The translations under genes were made by a program, and so were the position numbers. Shown in pieces: positions 1 to 4,550 of a stretch of 5,102 nt of DNA. The stretch spans positions 1 through 5,102 of the forward strand of contig JAFPCL010000086.1 of the NCBI GenBank assembly GCA_017390225.1, read 5' to 3'. The stretch comes from Clostridia bacterium. GTDB lineage: Bacteria; Bacillota; Clostridia; CAKSNL01; HGM11501. Each line of letters opens with the position of its first letter. The stretch's first letter is position 1. Under the pieces are notes generated by a model. The model made no database searches and was not told where the DNA came from. It saw only the letters and a list, made by a program, of their open reading frames with translations.

Positions 1-15
1 AAAAATCCAGAATAA

Positions 16-44
16 ATTATAGCAAAATAAAAGCAATTTGTCAA
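16..44 (-). promoter_or_regulatory. Perfect-consensus sigma-A promoter reading out of the left edge
   Basis: On the minus strand the sequence shows TTGACA (44-39), a 17-base spacer and TATAAT (21-16). Both hexamers match the vegetative sigma factor consensus completely and the spacing is optimal. Transcription would begin near position 9 and run leftward, so the gene it serves lies outside the window and cannot be identified. Such perfect promoters often drive stable RNA or highly expressed genes, but that is inference. The surrounding 1-60 stretch is AT-rich with no ORF. Confidence 0.75.
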
Positions 45-83
45 CCGAAAAAAGAGGATACAAAGGAGAACGCCGTTATTTCG

Positions 84-139
84 ATTATAGCCGAAGAGAG
101 TTGAACCCCACATGGGGTTCAATTCCCTTCGGCTATAGT
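84..139. repeat. Long imperfect inverted repeat (56-nt hairpin)
   Basis: Two arms of about 27 bases pair almost end to end around a 2-base loop at 111-112. The outer arm is TATAGCCGAAG (86-96) against CTTCGGCTATA (127-137). The inner arm is TTGAACCCCA (101-110) against TGGGGTTCAA (113-122). The only irregularities lie at 97/126, 100/123 and 85/138; read as plus-strand RNA these become one mismatch and two G-U pairs, slightly favouring plus-strand folding. No T-tract follows on either strand, so it is not a classic intrinsic terminator. It lies between the rpsT terminator and the leftward promoter. It could be a dispersed palindromic repeat, a protein binding site or an RNA structure; the sequence does not decide. 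Confidence 0.7.
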
Positions 140-156
140 ATACGGATTTCAGGCAC

Positions 157-191
157 AAAAAAAGGAGTTGTGTAAAAAAATACACAACTCC
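157..191 (-). terminator. Intrinsic terminator downstream of rpsT
   Basis: Read on the minus strand, an 11-bp perfect stem (GGAGTTGTGTA at 191-181 pairing with TACACAACTCC at 174-164) closes a 6-base all-T loop and is followed at once by seven T residues (163-157). This is a textbook rho-independent terminator, about 76 bases past the rpsT stop codon. The plus strand has no T-tract after the stem, so it acts in one direction only. Confidence 0.9.
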
Positions 192-267
192 GATATAACA
201 CGTTTAAGAACGGTCATGTGGGGAAGGCTTGCCGCCTTTGCCTGGAAAACAGGGAACGGACCTGTTA

Positions 268-531
268 TTAGCCCATGGCATTCAGTTTCTTGGCAAGCTG
301 AGATTTCTTTCTTGCAACGGTATTCTTCTTCATGATACCCTTGGCAACAATCTGATCCAGCTTCTTTGTTGCATAAGAAAACTTTTCAGCAGCAAGAGCC
401 TTGTCGCCTGCCTGAACAGCTTCTTCAAAACGACGAATAGCGGTTCTGACAAGAGATTTAGCCATTTGGTTACGCAGAGTCTTCTTCTTAGCAACCAAAA
501 CTCTCTTTTTCGCAGATTTAATATTCGGCAA
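268..531 (-). CDS. rpsT: 30S ribosomal protein S20
   Basis: S20 is a small basic primary-binding protein of the 30S subunit that contacts 16S rRNA and helps early assembly. The predicted 87-residue protein begins with the family hallmark PNIKSAKKR, is rich in Lys, Arg and Ala, and continues with RNQMAKSLVRTAIRRFEEAV and a C-terminal KNTVARKKSQLAKKLNAM helix, as expected for this all-helical protein of about 85-90 residues. I place the start at the TTG at 531-529, giving MPNIKSAKKR. The Shine-Dalgarno GGAGGT (544-539) lies 7 bases upstream of it. A GTG three codons earlier (540) is part of that Shine-Dalgarno and would add residues absent from the family. It is a single gene with its own promoter (579-607) and a strong terminator (157-191). 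The identification is secure; the TTG start is well supported. Confidence 0.97.
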   Translation of the reverse strand: MPNIKSAKKRVLVAKKKTLRNQMAKSLVRTAIRRFEEAVQAGDKALAAEKFSYATKKLDQIVAKGIMKKNTVARKKSQLAKKLNAMG

Positions 532-536
532 AACTT

Positions 537-544
537 CCACCTCC
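537..544 (-). promoter_or_regulatory. Shine-Dalgarno that sets the rpsT TTG start
   Basis: GGAGGTGG on the minus strand is a near-perfect anti-16S match, centred correctly for the TTG at 531. It overlaps the GTG at 540-538, which rules that GTG out as the likely initiation codon. Confidence 0.85.
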
Positions 545-578
545 GTTTCGAAAATTTACACTTTTAAGCGCAAAAAGG

Positions 579-607
579 ATTGTAACACACTTTTTTATAA
601 AAAGCAA
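579..607 (-). promoter_or_regulatory. Promoter of rpsT (extended -10)
   Basis: The minus strand carries TACAAT (584-579) preceded by TGT, forming an extended -10, with a weak TTGCTT -35 (607-602) at 17 bases. Transcription would start near 572, leaving a short leader of about 40 bases before the TTG start. The weak -35 is compensated by the extended -10; the call rests on pattern and position only. Confidence 0.6.
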
Positions 608-694
608 GTGTTTTTTTTTATTTTTTTATATTTGTGGAAAATAGTGCAAAAAAGCTTGTTTCTCTTTGGGATTTGCACAATACGGCTATGGAAA

Positions 695-1183
695 TTATTC
701 CAAAGCAGATGTGCAGTGGGGGCAACGAGTGGCTTCAATATGAATGGTGCTCTTGCAGAAGGGGCACTCTTTGGTGGTTGCGGGTGCAGGCTCCTGCGGC
801 TTTTCGAATCTCTTTTCGGCTTTTTTGATGGAACGGATAACAATAAAGAGTGTGAGTGCAATCAGGAAAAACTGAATAACGGCGGTGATAAACGTGCCGT
901 AGGTCAGCACATGAACGCCGGTTTCCTGCACCTTGGCAAGAATCTGTTGATCGGCGGCAGAGAGGGCCTCATAGGCTTCATTGGGCTTTAAAACAACAAA
1001 GAAGTTGGTGAAATCCGTGTTGCCGAACAGACCGATGAGCGGCGTGATGATATCTTTGACCAGGGAATTGACAATGGCGGTAAATCCGGTACCGACAACG
1101 ACACCGACAGCCATGTCCAGCACATTGCCCTTAAAGGCAAAGGCTTTGAAATCTTTCATAAATCCTTCTGCTTTTTTCTTCAT
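695..1183 (-). CDS. mscL: Large-conductance mechanosensitive channel with C-terminal zinc ribbon
   Basis: MscL forms a homopentameric membrane pore that opens under membrane tension and releases solutes during hypo-osmotic shock. The 162-residue product shows the N-terminal amphipathic segment (MKDFKAFAFKGNVLDMAVG, about 9-27). TM1 (about 21-52) contains the conserved VLDMAVGVVVGTGF and IVNSLVKDIITPLIGL. A periplasm-side loop follows, then TM2 (about 95-119, YGTFITAVIQFFLIALTLFIV) and a basic SIKKAEKRF stretch. After a Pro/Ala linker, the usual C-terminal helical bundle is replaced by a four-cysteine ribbon, CPFC (140-143) and CPHC (154-157), which probably binds zinc; this makes it longer than the roughly 136-residue E. 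coli protein. The ATG at 1183 is chosen because AAGGAG (1198-1193) lies 9 bases upstream. It starts one base after the stop codon of the topoisomerase gene, so the two are very likely cotranscribed and translationally coupled. An upstream in-frame start at 1231 would only add a polar tail. Confidence 0.96.
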   Translation of the reverse strand: MKKKAEGFMKDFKAFAFKGNVLDMAVGVVVGTGFTAIVNSLVKDIITPLIGLFGNTDFTNFFVVLKPNEAYEALSAADQQILAKVQETGVHVLTYGTFITAVIQFFLIALTLFIVIRSIKKAEKRFEKPQEPAPATTKECPFCKSTIHIEATRCPHCTSALE

Positions 1184-1184
1184 G

Positions 1185-3386
1185 TTACTCTTCTCCTTCG
1201 TTTTCAAATAATTTGATTTGCTTTTGGGCACGGTCTTCTTCCTTTAAGAAGAATCCTGCCGCAGGGATGTTTTTGCTCTGGTATTTCAGCGGATCTAAAA
1301 GCCCCGAGTTTTCTGCAAGCATCAGCTCTGTGAGCGTGGTGTTGCGGCGAAGGGTGAGAACTTGCACACCGCGACTGCTCTTGGTGGTTTTCACGGCAAC
1401 GGCTTCCGAAGAGAAAACCAGTGCTTTGAGGTTGGAGCTTCTCACGCACAGCATGGTGTCTTCCGACAGGAACAGCATGGCGGCAAGCGGCGAGAAATCC
1501 GAATAGGCGTTGATGAGCTTCTTTCGGTTGGTTTTTGTTTCGTAGGCAGACAGCGGGATCTTGGCAAGCTTGCCGCCTTGGAAGGCAAATAGCATAAAGC
1601 CCGAAAAATCGGTGGTGGCAACCATGTAGATGATTTTTTCTTCCGGCTCCATTTCCAGCACGTTGGGCAGATATTCACCGAAGGCGCTGGCTTTGCCGTC
1701 GGGCAAATCGTATGCTTTCATCTTGTAACAATTGTGCTTGTCCGAGAAGAACAGAATTTCCGATTTGTTGGTGGCTTCTTGAGATACAAAAATTTTGTCA
1801 CCGTCTTTGAGCTTGTGCTCGCCGGAGGAACGAAGGGAGGTCAGGGTGATTTTCTTGAAATACCCTTGCTCCGTGAGGAACAGCTTCACATTGTAGTCTT
1901 CAATATGGCTTTCTTCGTTGAACACTTGAATTTCTTCGGATTTTACGATTTCCGTGCAACGGGGTTGACCGTATTTTTTGATGATATCTTGAAGATCATG
2001 GATAATGACCTTCCGCATTTTGCTGTCGCTCTTTAAAACATCGGAAAGCTCGGCAATGTCTTTTTCCAAAGCTTCAATATCTTCCAATCGCTTTAAGATA
2101 TACTGCTTGTTGATGTTGCGCAGTTTGATTTCCGCAACGTATTCCGCTTGGATTTTATCGATGCCGAAGCCGTCCATCAGGTTCGGGATAACGAGAGCAT
2201 CCTCTTCGGTGTTGCGGATGATTTTAATGGCTTTATCGATATCCAGAAGGATTTCGCGCAGACCGTACAGAAGATGGAGCTGCTTTTGCTTTTTGTCGAT
2301 TTCATAGGTGAGACGGCGGCGCACACATTCCAGACGGAAGTCCTTCCACTCGTTTAAAATTTCACGCACGCCCATGACACGGGGCTGACCGTTAATCAAG
2401 ACGTTGAAATTGCAGGGGAAGCTGTCTTCCAGTGCCGTTTGCTTGAAAAGGCGAAGCATCAGCTTATCGGGATCGGTACCGCGGCGCAAATCAATGGTAA
2501 TTTTCAGACCCTTGATATCGGTTTCATCGCGGATGTCGGTGATTTCTTTAATTTTGCCTTGCTTAATCAGGTCGATAATCTTTTCAACAATCACTTCAAT
2601 GGAAGCGGTGTAGGGAATCTCCGTGATTTCGATGCAGTTGGCGGCTTTATTGTAGGTGTATTTCGACCGCATTTTAAAGCTGCCTCTGCCGGTTTCGTAA
2701 ATCCGCTTCATTTCTTCTTCATTATATAGAAGATATCCGCCGCCGGGAAAATCGGGGGCAGGCATGGATTCCATCACATCGGCGTGGGAATCTTTGAGAA
2801 GCGCAATCGTGGCTTCACACAGCTCCTTTAAATTAAAGGAACAAATACTGCTTGCCATACCGACGGCAATGCCGGTGGTGACATTGGCTAAAATCGACGG
2901 AAAACGCACCGGAAGCAAAACCGGCTCTTTCATGGTACCGTCGTAGTTATCAACAAAATCAACGGTATCTTTGTCAATTTCGGAAAAAAGCTCTTCGCAG
3001 ACCTGCTCCAGCTTCACTTCCGTGTAACGGGGAGCGGCAAAAGCCATGTCGCGGCTGTACTGCTTGCCGAAGTTCCCCTTGGAATCGACAAAGGGCACCA
3101 AAAGGGCGGCATTATCACGGGTAAGACGCACCATAGTTTCATAGATTGCCATATCACCGTGGGGGTTTAAAAACATGGTTTGCCCGACCACGTTGGCAGA
3201 TTTCACACGGGGCTTATTGGAATTTAAAAGTCCCATGTTGTACATGGTGTATAAAAGCTTACGGTGAGAGGGCTTGAGCCCGTCGATTTCCGGCAAGGCA
3301 CGGGAAATGATGACACTCATGGCATAGGGCATATAGTTTTGCTCTAAGGTGTCGGTAATAATTTGTTGTACCGGGGGATTTTCCAA
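1185..3386 (-). CDS. parC: DNA topoisomerase IV subunit A (ParC-type, type IIA)
   Basis: This is the DNA-cleaving A subunit of a type IIA topoisomerase, which with an ATPase B subunit (ParE, not in this window) passes one duplex through another to decatenate or relax DNA. From the TTG start (733 residues) the order is: N-terminal YMPYAMSVIISRALPEIDGLKPSHRK; winged-helix/QRDR region with NPHGDMAIYETMVR (74-87); catalytic Arg120-Tyr121 in AAPRYTEVKL; TGIAVGMAS (171-179) and PDFPGGG (211-217); tower; long coiled-coil gate (about 355-480); C-terminal beta-pinwheel (about 490-715). No GyrA-box (QRRGGKG) is present and the protein is shorter than usual GyrA, so ParC-type is preferred over gyrase. 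I choose TTG at 3386 because GAGG (3398-3395) lies 8 bases upstream. The ATG at 3416 (10 residues longer) has no ribosome binding site and sits at the predicted transcription start. mscL follows after one base. Confidence 0.94.
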   Translation of the reverse strand: MENPPVQQIITDTLEQNYMPYAMSVIISRALPEIDGLKPSHRKLLYTMYNMGLLNSNKPRVKSANVVGQTMFLNPHGDMAIYETMVRLTRDNAALLVPFVDSKGNFGKQYSRDMAFAAPRYTEVKLEQVCEELFSEIDKDTVDFVDNYDGTMKEPVLLPVRFPSILANVTTGIAVGMASSICSFNLKELCEATIALLKDSHADVMESMPAPDFPGGGYLLYNEEEMKRIYETGRGSFKMRSKYTYNKAANCIEITEIPYTASIEVIVEKIIDLIKQGKIKEITDIRDETDIKGLKITIDLRRGTDPDKLMLRLFKQTALEDSFPCNFNVLINGQPRVMGVREILNEWKDFRLECVRRRLTYEIDKKQKQLHLLYGLREILLDIDKAIKIIRNTEEDALVIPNLMDGFGIDKIQAEYVAEIKLRNINKQYILKRLEDIEALEKDIAELSDVLKSDSKMRKVIIHDLQDIIKKYGQPRCTEIVKSEEIQVFNEESHIEDYNVKLFLTEQGYFKKITLTSLRSSGEHKLKDGDKIFVSQEATNKSEILFFSDKHNCYKMKAYDLPDGKASAFGEYLPNVLEMEPEEKIIYMVATTDFSGFMLFAFQGGKLAKIPLSAYETKTNRKKLINAYSDFSPLAAMLFLSEDTMLCVRSSNLKALVFSSEAVAVKTTKSSRGVQVLTLRRNTTLTELMLAENSGLLDPLKYQSKNIPAAGFFLKEEDRAQKQIKLFENEGEE

Positions 3387-3394
3387 TGGCTTAT

Positions 3395-3400
3395 CCTCAC
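3395..3400 (-). promoter_or_regulatory. Shine-Dalgarno supporting the parC TTG start
   Basis: GTGAGG on the minus strand lies 8 bases before TTG (3386-3384). The competing ATG at 3416 is preceded only by AT-rich promoter sequence. This site is the main reason for choosing the shorter protein. Confidence 0.6.
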
Positions 3401-3421
3401 TTTCATAAATATACATTTAAT

Positions 3422-3450
3422 ATCATAGCATAAAAAAACAAATTTTGCAA
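3422..3450 (-). promoter_or_regulatory. Promoter of the parC-mscL operon
   Basis: The minus strand reads TTGCAA (3450-3445), a 17-base spacer, and TATGAT (3427-3422) preceded by TGC, an extended -10. Transcription is predicted at about 3416-3414, essentially on the first ATG of the open frame. The transcript would therefore either be leaderless from that ATG or start translation at the downstream TTG with its own ribosome binding site. Confidence 0.7.
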
Positions 3451-3560
3451 GAAAAAAATTATGTCGCGGGTTTTCTTATAAATTCGTATAGAAATGTAGT
3501 GCCGATAAGCAATTTTAGTTTAAAAAGCGGTTGCCGTATTCACTTATATAATGCGAGATG

Positions 3561-4043
3561 CTAAACACGTCCGTTGTTTGACAGGTCTGCAATGTTTAAG
3601 ATTTCTAATTTTTTTCTTTTGGCATACTGATACGTTTTAAAGGCACCGCCCCAAGTATGATCAATATGACAGATTAAAAAGCCGGAATGATCAACAATAT
3701 ATTCATTTGTTTTGATGATATACAGTGATTTTGGTGTGGAAAAAGAAATGTTGGAAATCAAAATATGATCATAATTTTCATAGTAAAAATCTTTGTTATC
3801 ATTAATTTCTTTTGTTAGGTACGGAAGAATAAGATCCAGTTCGACTTTGGGGTGCTTTTGTTTTACATTTCGAACAGCTTTTGCAGCTATAGCATCAAAA
3901 GCTCCGTAATGTCCCACCCAAAATTCATTAACATTGTGATAAAGAATTAAATTCTCTATGGCGGCTTCAAGCATTGTCGTTGACATGTCGTTGTAATGTT
4001 GATTGTGCCCCGAAAAACAACATCTTCTGTTTTTATTATTCAT
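3561..4043 (-). CDS. SLOG-superfamily-like Rossmann protein, function unknown
   Basis: The 160-residue product resembles small SLOG proteins (the YpsA/DUF1273/DprA-like Rossmann group, predicted nucleotide or nucleotide-derivative binders). Visible parts are: an N-terminal strand and turn CCFSGHN (8-14); a helix leading to EFWVGHYGAFDAIAAKAV (40-57), matching the family's glycine-rich loop with an acidic residue before a helix; KHPKVELDLILPYL (63-76), the next strand; and a C-terminal LICHIDHTWGGAFKTYQYAK (123-142) followed by LEILNIAD, the second glycine motif and last strand. There is no signal peptide or membrane segment, so it should be cytosolic. The ATG at 4043 is preferred because AAAGGTGA ends 7-8 bases upstream; ATGs at 4049 and 4067 are too close to, or upstream of, that site. 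It is transcribed divergently from an XRE regulator, which may control it. Composition is AT-richer than parC or the aconitase gene, suggesting acquisition. Family placement is by motif memory; substrate and role are unknown. Confidence 0.75.
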   Translation of the reverse strand: MNNKNRRCCFSGHNQHYNDMSTTMLEAAIENLILYHNVNEFWVGHYGAFDAIAAKAVRNVKQKHPKVELDLILPYLTKEINDNKDFYYENYDHILISNISFSTPKSLYIIKTNEYIVDHSGFLICHIDHTWGGAFKTYQYAKRKKLEILNIADLSNNGRV

Positions 4044-4069
4044 ATACATTTCACCTTTCTGTTTCATAT

Positions 4070-4092
4070 AAACTACCGAGATACGGAAGTTT
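4070..4092. promoter_or_regulatory. 23-bp palindrome at the SLOG transcript start (operator or leader hairpin)
   Basis: AAACTACCG (4070-4078) and CGGAAGTTT (4084-4092) are inverted copies with one mismatch in nine, around AGATA. The site begins at the predicted start of the minus-strand transcript, 6-7 bases past its -10. As DNA it has the size expected for a dimeric HTH repressor operator; as RNA it would put a hairpin at the very 5' end. Its GC-containing arms stand out in otherwise AT-rich DNA. Confidence 0.55.
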
Positions 4093-4098
4093 TATTTC

Positions 4099-4127
4099 AT
4101 TATAAGAAATAAACATTGATTTGTAAA
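4099..4127 (-). promoter_or_regulatory. Promoter of the SLOG-like gene
   Basis: On the minus strand TTTACA (4127-4122) and TATAAT (4104-4099) are separated by 17 bases: five of six and six of six consensus matches. The start would be near 4092, leaving about 48 bases of leader to the ATG at 4043. It interleaves with the opposite-strand promoter of the XRE gene. Confidence 0.75.
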
Positions 4128-4138
4128 TAGTTTATAAT
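4110..4138 (+). promoter_or_regulatory. Promoter of the XRE regulator gene
   Basis: The plus strand has a perfect TATAAT at 4133-4138 and a weak TAAACA -35 at 4110-4115, 17 bases apart. Transcription would start near 4145, about 28 bases before the ATG. It overlaps the minus-strand promoter, so RNA polymerase can probably occupy only one at a time. Confidence 0.6.
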
Positions 4139-4172
4139 AAATGACACAGAATAAAGTAAAAAAGGTGTTGGC

Positions 4173-4421
4173 ATGGACGGTTATAATGAAAAAGAATATC
4201 AGATGTTTGTTATAAAAGTCGGATTAAAAGTGGGATATTACAGAAGATTGGCAAATATGACACAAGAACAATTGAGTGAGTACAGCGGTATGTCGCTCAA
4301 CTTTATCTCACAACTGGAAGGGCCGAGTGCTCCTTATGTACCGTCTTTAAAATCTCTTTTTAAAATCAGTCGGGCTTTGGGTGTTCCGGTCAGTAAGCTT
4401 ACAGATGTGGATAATGATTAA
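4173..4421 (+). CDS. XRE-family helix-turn-helix transcriptional regulator
   Basis: This 82-residue protein is almost entirely one Cro/C1-type DNA-binding domain. GLKVGYYRRLANMTQEQLSEYSG (17-39) gives helix 1 and the first HTH helix, with the family's R-x-x-x-x-M-T-Q-E-Q-L pattern. MSLNFISQLEGPSA (40-53) is the recognition helix region. SLKSLFKISRALGVPVSKLTD (58-78) is the closing pair of helices. There is no effector or protease domain, so it probably acts as a simple dimeric repressor or activator. The ATG at 4173 follows AAAGG (4161-4165) by 7 bases. It is divergent from the SLOG-like gene with interleaved promoters, which suggests it regulates that gene and itself; candidate palindromic sites lie between them. 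The gene ends in an unusual duplicated terminator. Single-domain regulators like this are common in integrated elements and defence loci, but no integrase or toxin is visible here. Confidence 0.9.
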   Translation: MDGYNEKEYQMFVIKVGLKVGYYRRLANMTQEQLSEYSGMSLNFISQLEGPSAPYVPSLKSLFKISRALGVPVSKLTDVDND

Positions 4422-4425
4422 ATAT

Positions 4426-4489
4426 AACCTTGAACAAACGCAAGTTTTTTGATTTGTTCAAGGTTTTTTGATTTGTTCAAGGTTTTTTT
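4426..4489 (+). terminator. Intrinsic terminator with duplicated 3' arm, after the XRE gene
   Basis: A 13-base 5' arm AACCTTGAACAAA (4426-4438) can pair perfectly with TTTGTTCAAGGTT at either 4453-4465 or 4472-4484. Each 3' arm runs into its own T-tract (T run 4464-4469 and 4483-4489). The first pairing has a 14-base loop, the second a 33-base loop. The hairpin begins five bases after the XRE stop codon. It would terminate plus-strand transcription at two alternative points just before the aconitase promoter. Confidence 0.9.
4445..4482 (+). repeat. Tandem 19-bp direct repeat inside the terminator
   Basis: Two identical 19-base units, TTTTTTGATTTGTTCAAGG, lie head to tail at 4445-4463 and 4464-4482, followed by a further T run. 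A degenerate CAAG plus T-run just before (4441-4450) may be the trace of an older unit. The pattern fits replication slippage that duplicated a terminator 3' arm with its T-tract. Confidence 0.9.
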
Positions 4490-4490
4490 A

Positions 4491-4519
4491 TTGACTTTTA
4501 TACATAAATAGAGTATAAT
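4491..4519 (+). promoter_or_regulatory. Promoter of the aconitase gene
   Basis: TTGACT (4491-4496), a 17-base spacer and TATAAT (4514-4519) form a near-consensus sigma-A promoter. The -35 starts two bases after the last T of the preceding terminator. Transcription would begin near 4526, giving a leader of about 25 bases with AGGAGGGG (4536-4543) as ribosome binding site, 7 bases before the ATG. No operator is obvious in this short stretch. Confidence 0.8.
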
Positions 4520-4550
4520 ATTATCTATCTTTTTTAGGAGGGGTATCTTT

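Noticed and set aside
229..567. Plus-strand open frame of 112 codons
   Set aside because: It is the antisense shadow of rpsT, has no ribosome binding site and a low-complexity, unfamiliar product.
644..678. Possible hairpin GTGCAAA/TTTGCAC after mscL as a terminator
   Set aside because: The 7-bp stem has a 21-base loop and is not followed by a T-tract on the minus strand; too weak to call.
608..991. Plus-strand open frames across the mscL region
   Set aside because: They are antisense to mscL, whose protein family is certain; no ribosome binding site or recognisable domain.
1184..1231. Longer mscL start at 1231
   Set aside because: It would overlap the parC end by 47 bases and add a polar tail not seen in MscL, while ATG 1183 has a good Shine-Dalgarno.
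1185..3386. Gyrase subunit A (gyrA) instead of parC
   Set aside because: No GyrA-box is visible in the C-terminal domain, the protein is short, and it lies in a parC-mscL operon without gyrB. Some doubt remains because ParE is not in the window.
3531..3552. Plus-strand TTGCCG and TATAAT as a promoter
   Set aside because: The spacer is only 10 bases and no plus-strand gene follows.
3451..3560. Terminator for the SLOG-like gene
   Set aside because: Only a 3-bp CGG/CCG stem before a short T run, and a loose AAGAAAA/TTTTCTT pairing, are seen; neither is convincing.
4044..4067. Upstream ATGs at 4067 and 4049 for the SLOG-like gene
   Set aside because: The ribosome binding site AAAGGTGA lies downstream of the first and only two bases before the second; ATG 4043 has proper spacing.
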